64,000 nucleotides of DNA, taken from assembly GCF_014236795.1 (NCBI RefSeq), contig NZ_CP049017.1, forward strand, positions 474,001 through 538,000, written 5' to 3'. The translations under genes and the position numbers were made by a program. This stretch comes from Xanthomonas theicola (lineage in GTDB: Bacteria > Pseudomonadota > Gammaproteobacteria > Xanthomonadales > Xanthomonadaceae). This document shows, in pieces, positions 8,364 through 20,882 of the stretch. Each line of letters opens with the position of its first letter. Position 1 is the first letter of the stretch. Below the pieces are notes generated by a model that saw only the letters and a program-made list of their open reading frames with translations, was not told the DNA's origin and did not search any database.

Positions 8364-8786
8364 ATGCTGATGGTCATCCTCAATGTGGTCTACGTGTTGG
8401 TGGCGATCGCGATGATCGCGCTGATCCTGATGCAGCGCGGTTCCGGCGCGGCGGCGGGCTCGGGCTTCGGCGCGGGCGCCTCCGGCACCGTGTTCGGATC
8501 GCGCGGCGCGTCCAACTTCCTGTCCAAGTCGACCAAGTGGCTGGCGGTGGTGTTCTTCGCCATCAGCCTGTTCATGGCCTGGTACGCCGGTCACAGCGCG
8601 CGCCCCGCCGATGCCAACCTGGGCGTGATGTCGCAGGCCGCGGCGCCTGCGCCGGCCGCCCCCGCCGGCGAGTTGCAGATCCCGCAGGCGCCGGCCGCGG
8701 CCGCGCCCGCCGCTGCGCCGCCGCCCGCGCAGCAGGCGCCGGAAAATGCACAACAAAAGTCGCCTGCCCCGTCGCAGAAAGACTGA
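8364..8786 (+). CDS. secG: Preprotein translocase subunit SecG
   Basis: A 140-aa inner-membrane SecYEG component that assists SecA-driven protein export. It has two transmembrane helices (VILNVVYVLVAIAMIALILM and WLAVVFFAISLFMAWYAG) separated by the conserved cytoplasmic QRGSGAAAGSGFGAGASGTV, then GSRGASNFL. The tail after residue ~85 is a long Ala/Pro/Gln-rich low-complexity stretch, longer than in E. coli (110 aa), as is usual in Xanthomonadaceae. A second ATG two codons in could also be the start. It lies 64 bp after tpiA. Confidence 0.95.
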   Translation: MLMVILNVVYVLVAIAMIALILMQRGSGAAAGSGFGAGASGTVFGSRGASNFLSKSTKWLAVVFFAISLFMAWYAGHSARPADANLGVMSQAAAPAPAAPAGELQIPQAPAAAAPAAAPPPAQQAPENAQQKSPAPSQKD

Positions 8787-8832
8787 AGACGGCTACAATA
8801 CGTTGCGCGGCGGGATGCCGTGCGACACGCGA

Positions 8833-8917
8833 GCCCAGGTGGCGGAATTGGTAGACGCACTACCTTGAGGTGGTAGCGACTTAGGTCGTAGGGGTTCGAG
8901 TCCCCTCTTGGGCACCA
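8833..8917 (+). tRNA. tRNA-Leu (anticodon GAG)
   Basis: An 85-nt class II tRNA with encoded CCA. The acceptor GCCCAGG pairs with CTTGGGC. The anticodon loop CTTGAGG gives GAG, reading CUC/CUU codons. The variable arm is long and the T-arm is GGGGTTCGAGTCCCC. A TACAAT at 8794-8799 could be its -10 box. It separates secG from nuoA. Confidence 0.95.
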
Positions 8918-9025
8918 TTGTATGGCTACGGTTTCTGGGCAGGAACGTCCCGTCCCTGCCCGGAATATCGTCTATCCCATGCCTGCGCGGCGCCTGCGCG
9001 GGCACAGGTCAAGAGAGAATTGCGA

Positions 9026-9382
9026 GTGCTGGCCGAATATCTGCCGACCCTGCTGTTTCTGATCGTGGCCACCGGCATCGGCGTCGCGCTGATGTCGGTG
9101 GGACGGTTCCTTGGTCCCCGGCGTCCGGATTTGAAGAAGCTCTCGCCCTACGAGTGCGGCTTCGAAGCCTTCGAGGACGCGCGCATGAAGTTCGACGTGC
9201 GCTACTACCTGATCGCGATCCAGTTCATCGTCTTCGATCTGGAAATCATCTTCATCGTGCCGTGGACGCAGGTGTTCATGGACCTGGGCGCCCGCTCCCT
9301 GGTCACCATGGGCCTGTTCGTCGGCATGCTGTTCCTCGGTTTCATCTACGTGTGGAAGAAGGGAGCGCTGGAATGGGAGTGA
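9026..9382 (+). CDS. nuoA: NADH-quinone oxidoreductase subunit A
   Basis: A 118-aa membrane subunit of complex I near the junction with the peripheral arm. The GTG at 9026 gives [20 protein letters not shown]; the upstream open frame overlaps the tRNA and is not protein-like. It has three membrane helices and the conserved loop [20 protein letters not shown] (the TMH1-2 loop that contacts the quinone site), then [17 protein letters not shown] with its conserved acidic residues. It opens the 14-gene nuo operon and overlaps nuoB by 10 bp. Confidence 0.96.
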   Translation: MLAEYLPTLLFLIVATGIGVALMSVGRFLGPRRPDLKKLSPYECGFEAFEDARMKFDVRYYLIAIQFIVFDLEIIFIVPWTQVFMDLGARSLVTMGLFVGMLFLGFIYVWKKGALEWE

Positions 9383-9927
9383 TTCAGACCCTGGATCGCC
9401 TGATGACCAACCCGATCCCGGAAGGGCGGGTCGACGACATCCTGCGCCCCGAAGGCGAGAACCCGCTGCTCGACAAGGGCTACGTGACCACCAGCGTCGA
9501 TGCGCTGCTGAACTGGGCGCGCACCGGCTCGATGTGGCCGATGACCTTCGGCCTGGCCTGCTGCGCGGTGGAGATGATGCACGCCGGCGCCGCGCGCCTG
9601 GACCTGGACCGCTACGGCGTGGTGTTCCGCCCCTCGCCGCGCCAGTCCGACGTGATGATCGTCGCCGGCACCCTGGTCAACAAGATGGCGCCGGCGCTGC
9701 GCAAGGTCTACGACCAGATGCCCGACCCGAAGTGGGTCATCTCGATGGGCAGCTGCGCCAACGGCGGCGGCTACTACCATTATTCGTACTCGGTGGTGCG
9801 CGGCTGCGACCGCATCGTGCCGGTGGACATCTATGTCCCGGGCTGCCCGCCGACCGCCGAAGCGCTGGTCTACGGCATCTTGCAGCTGCAGAAGAAGATC
9901 TGGCGAACCCAGACCATCGCGCGCTGA
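9373..9927 (+). CDS. nuoB: NADH-quinone oxidoreductase subunit B
   Basis: A 184-aa peripheral-arm subunit that ligates the terminal [4Fe-4S] cluster N2, the electron donor to quinone. Cluster cysteines are visible in [10 protein letters not shown] (tandem Cys), [12 protein letters not shown] and [12 protein letters not shown]. The ATG at 9373 lies inside the end of nuoA, so the two are translationally coupled. Length is normal for the family. Confidence 0.97.
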   Translation: MGVIQTLDRLMTNPIPEGRVDDILRPEGENPLLDKGYVTTSVDALLNWARTGSMWPMTFGLACCAVEMMHAGAARLDLDRYGVVFRPSPRQSDVMIVAGTLVNKMAPALRKVYDQMPDPKWVISMGSCANGGGYYHYSYSVVRGCDRIVPVDIYVPGCPPTAEALVYGILQLQKKIWRTQTIAR

Positions 9928-9962
9928 TCCCTCTTTCTTCTCAAAGAGCACGCCAAGCCCCC

Positions 9963-10712
9963 ATGGCAGAGCAAGCATCTTTTTTCAGCGACCGACTCGG
10001 CGCCCGTTTCCCCGGCAGCCAGACGTTCGTGGCCCTTCCGCGTGGCGAAGTCACCCTGGAAGTGCCGGCCGACGCCTGGCACGCCACCTGCCTGGCATTG
10101 CGCGACGAGTTCGGTTTCGAGCAATTGTCCGATCTGTGCGGCGTGGACTACCTGGGTTACGGCAGCGACGAGTGGGATACCGCCGACGTGTCGTCGCAGG
10201 GCTTCAGCCGCGGCGTCGAAGGCAAGGGCATGGGCCGCTTCGCCTGGGGCGAGTTCCCCAGCGGCGAGGCCGCCGGCGAGATCCAGCCGTTGCCGGCGCC
10301 GCTGCAGCGCTATGCGGTGCTCGCGCAACTGATCTCCTACCGCCACAACCAGCGCCTGCGCGTGCGTTGCTACGCGCCGAACGAAGACCTGCCGGTGGTG
10401 GCCTCGGTCACCGACATCTGGCCGGGCGCGAACTGGTTCGAGCGCGAGGCGTTCGACCTGTTCGGCGTGGTCTTCGCCGGCCATCCGGACCTGCGCCGCA
10501 TCCTCACCGACTATGGCTTCGTCGGCCATCCGTTCCGCAAGGATTTCCCGCTGATCGGCAACGTCGAAGTGCGCTACGACGAAGAGAAGCAGCGCGTGGT
10601 CTACGAGCCGGTGACCTCGGTGGAGCCGCGGGTGGGCGTGCCGCGGGTCATTCGCGACGACGCGCGCTACCAGACCGCCGCCGGCGAAGCACAGAAGGAA
10701 CCCGCCAAGTGA
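9963..10712 (+). CDS. nuoC: NADH-quinone oxidoreductase subunit C
   Basis: A 249-aa 30-kDa-type subunit of the complex I connecting module. NuoC and NuoD are separate here, not fused as in E. coli. The signature [20 protein letters not shown] is present, followed by [20 protein letters not shown]. The N-terminal half has an acidic, Gly-rich insert ([20 protein letters not shown]) typical of Xanthomonas/Lysobacter sequences. The stop overlaps the nuoD GTG start by 3 bases. Confidence 0.96.
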   Translation: MAEQASFFSDRLGARFPGSQTFVALPRGEVTLEVPADAWHATCLALRDEFGFEQLSDLCGVDYLGYGSDEWDTADVSSQGFSRGVEGKGMGRFAWGEFPSGEAAGEIQPLPAPLQRYAVLAQLISYRHNQRLRVRCYAPNEDLPVVASVTDIWPGANWFEREAFDLFGVVFAGHPDLRRILTDYGFVGHPFRKDFPLIGNVEVRYDEEKQRVVYEPVTSVEPRVGVPRVIRDDARYQTAAGEAQKEPAK

Positions 10713-12016
10713 GCGAGTACCAGCAGGCGCATGACGCCTTCGCCAGCAACCCCGCCGAAGCCAGGCAGGAGATCCGCAACTACACCATGAACTTCGGCCC
10801 GCAGCATCCGGCCGCGCATGGCGTGCTGCGCCTGATCCTGGAAATGGACGGCGAGACCGTGGTCCGCGCCGATCCGCACATCGGCCTGCTGCACCGCGGC
10901 ACCGAGAAGCTGGCCGAGTCCAAGCCGTTCAACCAGTCGATCGGCTACATGGACCGCCTCGACTACGTGTCGATGATGTGCAACGAGCACGCCTACGTGC
11001 GCGCGATCGAGACCCTGATGGGGATCGAGGCGCCGGAGCGCGCGCAGTACATCCGCACCATGTTCGACGAGATCACCCGCATCCTCAACCACCTGATGTG
11101 GGTCGGCTCCAACGGCCTGGACCTGGGCGCGATGGCGGTGATGCTGTACGCCTTCCGCGAGCGCGAGGAGCTGATGGACTGCTACGAGGCGGTCTCCGGC
11201 GCGCGCATGCACGCGACCTACTACCGGCCCGGCGGCGTCTACCGCGACCTGCCGGAGCGCATGCCCAAGTACAAGGAATCGCGCTGGCACAAGGGCAATG
11301 CGCTGAAGCGGCTCAACGCCGCGCGCGAAGGCTCGCTGCTCGACTTCCTGGAAGACTTCACCAGCACCTTCCCGGGCCGGGTCGACGAGTACGAGACCCT
11401 GCTCACCGACAACCGCATCTGGAAGCAGCGCACCGTCGGCATCGGCGTGATCCCCCCCGAGCAGGCCCATGCCTGGGGCATGACCGGCGCGATGCTGCGC
11501 GGCTCGGGCATCGCGTGGGACCTGCGCAAGAAGCAGCCCTACGCCAAGTACGACGCGGTCGATTTCGACATCCCGGTCGGCAGCAACGGCGACTGCTACG
11601 ACCGCTACCTGGTGCGCGTGGCCGAGATGCGCCAATCCAACCGCATCATCCAGCAGTGCGTGAAGTGGCTGAAGGCCAACCCTGGCCCGGTGATGGTCGA
11701 GAACTTCAAGGTCGCCCCGCCCAGGCGCGCGGAGATGAAGGACGACATGGAAGCCTTGATCCATCACTTCAAGCTGTTCAGCGAAGGCTATTGCGTGCCG
11801 GCCGGCGAGACCTACTGCGCGGTCGAGGCGCCGAAGGGCGAGTTCGGCTGCTACCTGGCCTCCGACGGCGCCAACAAGCCGTTCCGCGTGCACCTGCGCG
11901 CGCCCGGCTTCGCCCATCTGTCCTCGATGGACGCGATCGTGCGCGGGCACATGCTGGCCGACGTGGTGGCGATGATTGGTACCTATGATCTGGTGTTTGG
12001 TGAGGTCGACCGATGA
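10709..12016 (+). CDS. nuoD: NADH-quinone oxidoreductase subunit D
   Basis: A 435-aa 49-kDa-type subunit forming the quinone-binding cavity with NuoB and NuoH. The GTG at 10709 (GTGA overlap with nuoC) gives [10 protein letters not shown]. The conserved [14 protein letters not shown] holds the His that contacts the quinone head group. [12 protein letters not shown] and the hydrogenase-like C-terminus ([36 protein letters not shown]) are intact. It overlaps nuoE by 4 bp. Confidence 0.97.
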   Translation: MSEYQQAHDAFASNPAEARQEIRNYTMNFGPQHPAAHGVLRLILEMDGETVVRADPHIGLLHRGTEKLAESKPFNQSIGYMDRLDYVSMMCNEHAYVRAIETLMGIEAPERAQYIRTMFDEITRILNHLMWVGSNGLDLGAMAVMLYAFREREELMDCYEAVSGARMHATYYRPGGVYRDLPERMPKYKESRWHKGNALKRLNAAREGSLLDFLEDFTSTFPGRVDEYETLLTDNRIWKQRTVGIGVIPPEQAHAWGMTGAMLRGSGIAWDLRKKQPYAKYDAVDFDIPVGSNGDCYDRYLVRVAEMRQSNRIIQQCVKWLKANPGPVMVENFKVAPPRRAEMKDDMEALIHHFKLFSEGYCVPAGETYCAVEAPKGEFGCYLASDGANKPFRVHLRAPGFAHLSSMDAIVRGHMLADVVAMIGTYDLVFGEVDR

Positions 12017-12540
12017 AGGCGACAGGTAATTTCGAAGCGGCACGCGACGTCGATCCGATGCTGGTGCTGAGCGACAAGACGCGCGCGCACATCGATCACT
12101 GGCTGGCCAAGTTCCCGCCGGACCGCAAGCGTTCGGCGGTGCTGCAGGGCCTGCACGCCGCGCAGGAGCAGAACCAGGGCTGGCTGACCGACGAGCTGAT
12201 CGCCGGCGTGGCCAAGTACCTGGAGCTGCCGCCGGTGTGGGCCTACGAGGTCGCCAGCTTCTACTCGATGTTCGAGACCGAGAAGGTCGGCCGCAACAAC
12301 GTCGCCTTCTGCACCAACATCAGCTGCTGGCTCAACGGCGCCGAGGACCTGGTCGCGCATGCGGAGAAGAAGCTCGGCTGCAAGCTCGGCCAGTCCACCG
12401 CCGACGGCCGCGTCTACCTCAAGCGCGAAGAGGAATGCCTGGCCGGCTGCGCCGGCGCGCCGATGATGGTGATCAACGGCCACTATCACGAGCACCTGAC
12501 CAAGGACAAGGTCGACGCGCTGCTGGACGGGTTGGAGTAA
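12013..12540 (+). CDS. nuoE: NADH-quinone oxidoreductase subunit E
   Basis: A 175-aa 24-kDa-type subunit with a thioredoxin-like fold that carries the off-pathway [2Fe-2S] cluster N1a. The four ligands are visible as C-x4-C in [11 protein letters not shown] and C-x3-C in [11 protein letters not shown]. The N-terminal helical part ([20 protein letters not shown]) contacts NuoF. The ATG overlaps the nuoD stop. Confidence 0.97.
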   Translation: MKATGNFEAARDVDPMLVLSDKTRAHIDHWLAKFPPDRKRSAVLQGLHAAQEQNQGWLTDELIAGVAKYLELPPVWAYEVASFYSMFETEKVGRNNVAFCTNISCWLNGAEDLVAHAEKKLGCKLGQSTADGRVYLKREEECLAGCAGAPMMVINGHYHEHLTKDKVDALLDGLE

Positions 12541-12545
12541 CGGCA

Positions 12546-13885
<1,340 letters not shown>

Positions 13886-13889
<4 letters not shown>

Positions 13890-16138
13890 GCGCGCAACCC
13901 AACAATCCTGGCGTGACCCCGGCCGTGGTGCCGGAGGGACACGTGACCGTCGAGATCGACGGCCAGTCCCTGGTCGTGCCGAAAGGCTCGATGATCATCC
14001 AGGCCGCCGACAAGGCCGGGATCCCGATCCCGCGCTTCTGCTACCACGAGAAGCTGCCGATCGCGGCCAACTGCCGCATGTGCCTGGTCGACGTGGAGAA
14101 GTCGCCGAAGCCGTCGCCCGCCTGCGCGACGCCGGTGATGGACGGCATGAAGGTCACCACGCGCAGCGAGAAGGCACTGAAGTACCAGCGCAGCGTGATG
14201 GAATTCCTGCTGATCAACCACCCGCTGGACTGCCCGATCTGCGACCAGGGCGGCGAGTGCGAACTGCAGGACGTCTCGCTCGGCTACGGCCGCTCGGTCA
14301 GCCGCTTCAACGAGCGCAAGCGCGTGGTGGCGGACGAGGACATCGGTCCGCTGGTCGTCACCGAGATGACCCGCTGCATCCAGTGCACGCGCTGCGTGCG
14401 CTTCACCGCGGACATCGCCGGCACCTACGAGCTGGGCGGCATGTACCGCGGCGAGAACCTGCAGATCGGCACCTATGACGGCAAGCCGCTGACCACCGAG
14501 CTGTCGGGCAACGTCATCGACGTGTGCCCGGTCGGCGCGCTGACCAACAAGGTGTTCCAGTTCCGCGCGCGGCCGTGGGAACTGACCGCGCGCGAATCGC
14601 TCGGCTACCACGACGCGATGGGGTCCAACCTGTTCCTGCACGTGCGCCGCGGCGAAGTGCTGCGCACCGTGCCGCGCGACAACGAGGCGGTCAACGAGTG
14701 CTGGCTGTCCGACCGCGACCGCTATTCGCACCAGGGCCTGTATGCCGCCGACCGCGCCACCCGGCCGTTGCGCAAGATCGATGGCCAGTGGCAGGAAGTG
14801 TCCTGGGCCGACGGCCTGGCCGCCGCCGCGCAGATCCTCGGCGACCACCGCGGCGACGCGCTGGGCGTGCTCGCGCACCCGGCCACCTCCAACGAGGAAG
14901 GCGCCCTGCTGGCGCGCCTGGCCGACGGGCTGGGCAGCGGCAACCTGGATCACCGCATCGGCAACCGCGATTTCTCCGACGCCGCCGTGGCCGAGCCGTT
15001 CGCGGTGCCGCTGGCGCAGATCGAGCAGGCCGACGTGATCGTGGTGCTGGGCAGCAACCTGCGGCATGAGCTGCCGCTGCTGCACGCCCGCATCCGCAAG
15101 GCGCGGATGCAGCGCCAGGCGCGCGTGTACTCGATCAATCCGGTCGATTTCGATTTCGCCTTCGACCAGGCGGGCAAGCAGATCGTGGCTCCGTCCGGCT
15201 TCGCCGCCGCGCTCGCCGATGCGGCGCTGCGCGAAGCGGTGCAGGGCGCGGCCGGGCGTGCGGTGCTGATCGTCGGCGCGCTGGTCGAGAACCACCCGCA
15301 GGCCGCCGTGCTGCGCGCCGCCGCGCGCGACTTCGCCGCCGCCACCGGCGCGGCGCTGTGCCGTGTGCCGCAGGGCGCCAATGCGCTCGGCCTGACCCGG
15401 CTGGGCGTGTTGCCGAGCGCGCGCGACGTGGCCGGCATGTTCGCCGAGCCGCGCAGCGCCTACCTGCTGTACGGCATCGAGCCGGGCCTGGACTTCGCCG
15501 ACGCCGGCGCCGCGCGCGCCGCACTGGGGGCGGCCAAGGTGGTGGCGTTCAGCCACTTCGCCTGCGCCTCCACCCGCGACGTCGCCGATGTGATCCTGCC
15601 GATCGGCGCGCTGCCGGAGATCGACGCGACGCTGACCAACCTGGACGGCGTCGAGCAGCTCGCGCGTGCCGCCGGCAAGCTGCCGGACCAGGCGCGCGAA
15701 GGCTGGCGGGTGCTGCGTGCGCTCGGCGGCGAATTGCAGCTGGCCGGCTTCGACTTCACCGACCTGGCCGGCCTGCGCGCCGGCGTGCAGCCGCGCAGCG
15801 TGAGCCTGCGCGGTTCGGCGCAGGCCGCCGCGGCCGGCGACGGCATCGAAGTGGCGGCGACGCCGGCGATCTACCGCACCGATGCGGTGGTGCGCCGCGC
15901 GACCGCGCTGCAGTCGCATCCGCTCAACGACGCGCCGGCGATCCGCCTGCATCCCGAACATGCCGCGCAACTGGGCGTGGCCGCCGGGCAGGTGGTCAAG
16001 GTCGGCAACGCCGTCGGCAACGCGACGCTGCCGGTGGTGCTGGATCCGCGTGTCGCGGCAGGGGTGGCCTGGATCGAATCCGGCCATGGTGCGACGGCGC
16101 CGATCGGTGCCGGCCGGGTAACGGTGGTGGCTGCATGA
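13886..16138 (+). CDS. nuoG: NADH-quinone oxidoreductase subunit G
   Basis: A 750-aa 75-kDa-type subunit carrying the electron wire of complex I. In order: a ferredoxin-like [2Fe-2S] N1b domain ([20 protein letters not shown] and later PACATPV), the His-ligated N5 cluster ([17 protein letters not shown]), N4 ([12 protein letters not shown] and [11 protein letters not shown]), and a molybdopterin-oxidoreductase-like domain that has lost the cofactor. The C-terminal third is Ala-rich and more variable. It overlaps nuoH by 4 bp. Confidence 0.96.
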
Positions 16139-17226
16139 ACGAGATGCTGTTGAACGTGGTCGATCCGCTGCACCAGTGGTTCGTCGGCCTGGGCGCGATC
16201 GGCGTGGTCCTGTGGATCGTGCTGAAGATCCTGCTGATCACCATGCCGGTGATCATCTCGGTGGCGTTCTACGTGGTCTGGGAGCGCAAGCTGATCGGCT
16301 GGATGCACGTGCGCCACGGGCCGATGTACGTGGGCATGGGCATCTTCCAGGCCTTCGCCGACGTGTTCAAGCTGCTGTTCAAGGAAATCATCCAGCCCAG
16401 CAGTTCGCACAAGGCGATGTTCGTGATCGCGCCGCTGATCACCCTGGCGCCGGCGTTCGCGGCCTGGGCGGTGGTGCCGTTCGACGCCAAGCTGGTGCTG
16501 TCCAACGCCAACGCCGGCCTGCTGTACCTGCTGGCGATGACCTCGCTGGGCGTGTACGGCATCATCCTGGCCGGCTGGGCCTCCAATTCCAAGTACGCGT
16601 TCCTGGGCGCGATGCGCTCGGCCGCGCAGGTGGTCAGCTACGAGATCGCGATGGGCTTCGCCCTGGTCGGGGTCATGATCGCCGCCGGCAGCCTCAACCT
16701 GAGCACGATCGTGGCCGCGCAGGCCGGCAACTCCGGCTTCTTCGACTGGTTCCTGGTGCCGCTGTTCCCGCTGTTCATCGTGTACTGGGTGTCCGGCGTG
16801 GCCGAGACCAACCGCGCGCCGTTCGACGTGGTCGAGGGCGAGTCGGAAATCGTCGCCGGGCACATGGTGGAATACTCGGGCGGCGCGTTCGCGCTGTTCT
16901 TCCTGGCCGAATACGCCAACATGATCCTGGTCAGCTTCCTGGTCTCGATCTTCTTCCTGGGCGGCTGGCTGAGCCCGATCCAGGGCTGGGTCACTGCCGA
17001 CGTGTCGCCGTGGCTCAACTGGATCTGGACCGGCGGCTGGCCGTGGCTGCTGATGAAGGTGTTGTTCTTCGCCAGCGCCTACATCTGGTTCCGCGCCAGC
17101 TTCCCGCGCTACCGCTACGACCAGATCATGCGCCTGGGCTGGAAGGTGTTCATCCCGCTGACGATCGTGTGGATCGCGGTGACGGCATTGATGGTGTTCT
17201 ACGGCGTGATCCACAAGGGCGTGTAA
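16135..17226 (+). CDS. nuoH: NADH-quinone oxidoreductase subunit H
   Basis: A 363-aa membrane subunit with about eight to nine helices that forms the quinone channel roof and links the redox arm to the proton-pumping arm. The cytoplasmic loop [20 protein letters not shown] is the acidic, conserved NuoH signature. [15 protein letters not shown] and [13 protein letters not shown] near the start are also conserved. The start overlaps the nuoG stop. Confidence 0.97.
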   Translation: MNEMLLNVVDPLHQWFVGLGAIGVVLWIVLKILLITMPVIISVAFYVVWERKLIGWMHVRHGPMYVGMGIFQAFADVFKLLFKEIIQPSSSHKAMFVIAPLITLAPAFAAWAVVPFDAKLVLSNANAGLLYLLAMTSLGVYGIILAGWASNSKYAFLGAMRSAAQVVSYEIAMGFALVGVMIAAGSLNLSTIVAAQAGNSGFFDWFLVPLFPLFIVYWVSGVAETNRAPFDVVEGESEIVAGHMVEYSGGAFALFFLAEYANMILVSFLVSIFFLGGWLSPIQGWVTADVSPWLNWIWTGGWPWLLMKVLFFASAYIWFRASFPRYRYDQIMRLGWKVFIPLTIVWIAVTALMVFYGVIHKGV

Positions 17227-17229
17227 GCG

Positions 17230-17718
17230 ATGAATAAAGTCACCCATTACTTCAAGAGCCTGCTGCTGCTGGAGCTGCTCGGCGGCCTGTGGCTGACCCT
17301 GAAGTACACGTTCCGTCCCAAGTACACCGTGCTGTACCCGATGGAGAAGTTCCCGCAGTCGGTGCGCTTCCGCGGCCTGCACGCGCTGCGCCGCTATCCC
17401 AACGGCGAGGAACGCTGCATCGCCTGCAAGCTGTGCGAGGCGGTGTGCCCGGCGCTGGCGATCACCATCGATTCGGCCAAGCGCGAGGACGGCACCCGCC
17501 GCACCACGCGCTACGACATCGACCTGTTCAAGTGCATCTACTGCGGTTTCTGCGAGGAAAGCTGTCCGGTGGACTCGATCGTGGAAACCCACGTGCTCGA
17601 GTACCACTTCGAGAACCGCGGCGAGAACATCGTCACCAAGCCGCAGCTGCTGGCGATCGGAGACCGGCTCGAGGCCGAGATCGCCGAGCGCCGCGCCGCC
17701 GACGCCGCCTTCCGCTGA
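17230..17718 (+). CDS. nuoI: NADH-quinone oxidoreductase subunit I
   Basis: A 162-aa ferredoxin-type subunit with the [4Fe-4S] clusters N6a and N6b. The two binding motifs are [15 protein letters not shown] and [15 protein letters not shown]. The N-terminal segment ([20 protein letters not shown]) is an amphipathic anchor on the membrane arm, and [15 protein letters not shown] leads into the first cluster. It starts 3 bp after nuoH. Confidence 0.97.
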   Translation: MNKVTHYFKSLLLLELLGGLWLTLKYTFRPKYTVLYPMEKFPQSVRFRGLHALRRYPNGEERCIACKLCEAVCPALAITIDSAKREDGTRRTTRYDIDLFKCIYCGFCEESCPVDSIVETHVLEYHFENRGENIVTKPQLLAIGDRLEAEIAERRAADAAFR

Positions 17719-17727
17719 GGTCCCGAC

Positions 17728-18378
17728 ATGGATTGGGTAAATATCGCTTTCTGGATCTTCGCCACCATCGCCGCGGTCTCCGCCGGCGCGGTGATCAGCG
17801 TGCGCAACTCCGTGTATGCGGTGCTGTGCCTGATCCTGACCTTCTTCTCCATCGCCTGCGTGTGGCTGCTGGTGGGCGCCGAGTTCCTCGGCGTGACCCT
17901 GGTGCTGGTCTACGTCGGCGCGGTGATGGTGCTGTTCCTGTTCGTGGTGATGATGCTCGACATCGATACCGCGCGGCTGCGCCAGGGCTGGGTGCGCTAC
18001 CTGCCGGTCGGGCTGGTGGTGGCGGTGGCGATGCTGGTGCAGATGGTCACCCTGATCGGGGTCAAGGCGCGGACCGCCACCCCGTTCCCGGCCGACAACG
18101 CCGCCGCGCAGGCCGCCGACACCTCCAACATCACCTGGCTGGCCAAGACCCTGTTCACCCAGTTCCTGCTGCCGTTCGAGTTCGCCGCGATCATCCTGAC
18201 CGTGGCCGTGGTGGCGGCGGTGATGCTGACTCTGCGCAAGCGCACCGGCATCAAGACCCAGAATCCCGGCGACCAGGCCCGGGTCAAGGCCGGCGACCGC
18301 TTGCGCATCGTCAAGATGGACGCCGAAAAGCCCACGCTGCACACCCCGGCTCCGGCACCGCAGGAGGGCCAGCCATGA
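17728..18378 (+). CDS. nuoJ: NADH-quinone oxidoreductase subunit J
   Basis: A 216-aa membrane subunit with five predicted helices, part of the E-channel coupling region with NuoA, NuoH and Nuo[20 protein letters not shown] contains the conserved pi-bulge helix TMH3. The C-terminal ~45 residues ([20 protein letters not shown] onward) form a soluble basic/Pro-rich tail. It overlaps nuoK by 4 bp. Confidence 0.95.
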   Translation: MDWVNIAFWIFATIAAVSAGAVISVRNSVYAVLCLILTFFSIACVWLLVGAEFLGVTLVLVYVGAVMVLFLFVVMMLDIDTARLRQGWVRYLPVGLVVAVAMLVQMVTLIGVKARTATPFPADNAAAQAADTSNITWLAKTLFTQFLLPFEFAAIILTVAVVAAVMLTLRKRTGIKTQNPGDQARVKAGDRLRIVKMDAEKPTLHTPAPAPQEGQP

Positions 18379-18680
18379 TCACCCTGGGTCACCTGCTGGC
18401 GCTCGGCGCGGTGCTGTTCTGCATCAGCCTGGCCGGCATCTTCCTCAACCGCAAGAACGTCATCGTGCTGCTGATGTCGATCGAGCTGATGCTGCTGTCG
18501 GTCAACATCAACTTCGTGGCGTTCTCGCGCGAACTCGGCGACGCCGCCGGCCAGCTGTTCGTGTTCTTCATCCTGACCGTGGCCGCGGCCGAGGCCGCCA
18601 TCGGCCTCGCGATCCTGGTGACGCTGTTCCGTACCCGCCACACGATCAACGTGGCCGAAGTCGATTCGCTGAAGGGCTGA
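18375..18680 (+). CDS. nuoK: NADH-quinone oxidoreductase subunit K
   Basis: A 101-aa, three-helix, MrpC-like proton-channel subunit. Conserved membrane Glu residues lie in [20 protein letters not shown] and in [15 protein letters not shown], matching the essential pair of E. coli NuoK. The ATG at 18375 overlaps the nuoJ stop. Confidence 0.96.
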   Translation: MITLGHLLALGAVLFCISLAGIFLNRKNVIVLLMSIELMLLSVNINFVAFSRELGDAAGQLFVFFILTVAAAEAAIGLAILVTLFRTRHTINVAEVDSLKG

Positions 18681-18687
18681 CCCGTAG

Positions 18688-20862
18688 ATGGACATCACTC
18701 TCTCCAAGAGTCTGCTGATCGCGGTGGTGCTTGCGCCGCTGCTCGGCAGCATCATCGCCGGCCTGTTTGGCCGCCAGGTCGGCCGCCAGGGCGCCCAGTC
18801 CGTCACCATCCTCGGCGTGGCGGTCAGCTGCGCGCTGTCGTGCTGGACCCTGTACCAGCTGGTCGGGCAGGGCGCGGCGCCGTTCAACCAGAACGTCTAC
18901 ACCTTCTTCGAGGTCGGCCACTATTCGGCCCACGTCGGCTTCATGGTCGACCGGCTGACCGCCATGATGATGGTGGTGGTGACCTTCGTGTCGCTGCTGG
19001 TGCACGTCTACACCATCGGCTACATGGCCGACGATCCGGGCTACCAGCGCTTCTTCAGCTACATCTCGCTGTTCACCTTCTCGATGCTGAGCCTGGTGAT
19101 GAGCAACAACTTCCTGCAGCTGTTCTTCGGCTGGGAAGCGGTGGGCCTGGTCTCGTACCTGCTGATCGGTTTCTGGTTCAAGCGCCCCAGCGCGGTGTTC
19201 GCCAACATGAAGGCGTTCCTGGTCAACCGCGTCGGCGACTTCGGCTTCATCCTTGGCATCGCCGGCGTGCTGCTGTGGTTCGGCACGCTGGACTATTCCA
19301 CCGTGTTCGCCAACGCCACCGCCGTGCTCGGCAACGAGGCCGTCGGGGGCCTGGCCCAGGTGTCGCTGTTCCAGGGCCATCGGTGGAACGTGTCGACGAT
19401 CATCTGCATCTGCCTGTTCATCGGCGCGATGGGCAAGTCGGCGCAGGTGCCGCTGCACGTGTGGCTGCCGGACTCGATGGAAGGCCCGACCCCGATCTCG
19501 GCGCTGATCCATGCCGCGACCATGGTCACCGCCGGCATCTTCATGGTGGCGCGCATGTCGCCGCTGTTCGAGCTGTCGCAGACCGCGCTGGACTTCGTGC
19601 TGTTCGTCGGCGCCACCACCGCGTTCTTCACCGGCCTGATCGGCATCGTGCAGAACGACATCAAGCGCGTGGTCGCCTACTCGACGCTGTCGCAGCTGGG
19701 CTACATGACCGTGGCGCTGGGCGTGTCGGCGTACTCGGCGGCGGTGTTCCACCTGATGACCCACGCCTTCTTCAAGGCGCTGCTGTTCCTGGCCGCCGGC
19801 TCGGTGATCATCGGCATGCACCACGAGCAGGACATGCGCAAGATGGGCGGCCTGCGCAAGTACATGCCGGTCACCTACTGGACCAGCGTGATCGGCACCC
19901 TGGCGCTGGTCGGCACCCCGTTCTTCGCCGGCTTCTACTCCAAGGACACGATCATCGAGGCGGCCGCGCACCATGCGCACGAATCGCACAGCTGGATTGC
20001 GACCTATGGCTACTGGGCGGTGCTCGGCGGCGTGCTGGTCACCAGTTTCTACAGCTTCCGCCTGCTGTTCCTGACCTTCCACGGCAAGGAACGCTTCCGC
20101 GATGCGCCTGCGCACGAGGCGCACGCGCACCACGACGGCGCGCGCACCGACGCCGAGGCGCAGGCCCATGCCCACGACGCGCACCACGACCAGGCGCACG
20201 ACGACCACGACCATGGCCACCACGGCGCGCACGAACCGCACGAGTCGCCGTGGGTGGTGACGGTGCCGCTGGTGCTGCTGGCGATCCCGTCGATCGCGAT
20301 CGGCTTCTTCACCATCGGCCCGATGCTGTTTGGCACCGATTGGGCCGGGCACCATGCCGCGGTGGCCATCAAGGGCCAGGCGGTCGGTTTCTTCAGCGGC
20401 ATCATCGACTTCTACAACCCGGCGCGCGACACCGTCGGCGCGCTGGCCGAGGAGTTCCGCGGCCCGGTCGCGTTCGCGCTGCACGGCCTGACCCAGCCGC
20501 CGTTCTTCCTGACCCTGGCCGGCTTCGCCCTGGCCTGGATCCTGTACCTGTGGAAGCCGGCACTGGCGGCGAAGGCGCGCAAGACGTTCTCGCTGCCGGT
20601 GTGGATCCTCGAGAACAAGTACGGTTTGGACAAGCTCTGGATCAACGGCTTCGCCGGCGCCGGTCTCGGCCTCGGCAAGGTGTCGCGTGCGGTGGATACG
20701 CATGTCGTGGACGGCGTCATGGTCAACGGCACCGCGCGCGTGATCGACCTGGCGGCCAATCTGCTGCGTCGCACGCAATCCGGTTTCCTCTATCACTACG
20801 CCTTCGCGATGATCATCGGTCTCATTGCCCTGCTGGGCGTGCTGATGCATTTCTGGCGTTGA
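18688..20862 (+). CDS. nuoL: NADH-quinone oxidoreductase subunit L with a His-rich insert
   Basis: A 724-aa antiporter-like proton-pumping subunit, the most distal in the membrane arm. Conserved motifs include LFFGWEAVGLVSYLLIGFWF (key Glu), AQVPLHVWLPDSMEGPTPIS, ALIHAATMVTAGIFM, and the C-terminal lateral helix. Residues ~476-522 form a hydrophilic His/Asp-rich loop (about 15 His in 47 residues; repeats such as AHAHDAHHD and DDHDHGHHG). It is coded at about 20113-20253, between membrane segments. That loop makes the protein longer than E. coli NuoL (613 aa). Confidence 0.95.
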   Translation: MDITLSKSLLIAVVLAPLLGSIIAGLFGRQVGRQGAQSVTILGVAVSCALSCWTLYQLVGQGAAPFNQNVYTFFEVGHYSAHVGFMVDRLTAMMMVVVTFVSLLVHVYTIGYMADDPGYQRFFSYISLFTFSMLSLVMSNNFLQLFFGWEAVGLVSYLLIGFWFKRPSAVFANMKAFLVNRVGDFGFILGIAGVLLWFGTLDYSTVFANATAVLGNEAVGGLAQVSLFQGHRWNVSTIICICLFIGAMGKSAQVPLHVWLPDSMEGPTPISALIHAATMVTAGIFMVARMSPLFELSQTALDFVLFVGATTAFFTGLIGIVQNDIKRVVAYSTLSQLGYMTVALGVSAYSAAVFHLMTHAFFKALLFLAAGSVIIGMHHEQDMRKMGGLRKYMPVTYWTSVIGTLALVGTPFFAGFYSKDTIIEAAAHHAHESHSWIATYGYWAVLGGVLVTSFYSFRLLFLTFHGKERFRDAPAHEAHAHHDGARTDAEAQAHAHDAHHDQAHDDHDHGHHGAHEPHESPWVVTVPLVLLAIPSIAIGFFTIGPMLFGTDWAGHHAAVAIKGQAVGFFSGIIDFYNPARDTVGALAEEFRGPVAFALHGLTQPPFFLTLAGFALAWILYLWKPALAAKARKTFSLPVWILENKYGLDKLWINGFAGAGLGLGKVSRAVDTHVVDGVMVNGTARVIDLAANLLRRTQSGFLYHYAFAMIIGLIALLGVLMHFWR

Positions 20863-20882
20863 CCTGTACGGAATAAGAACAC

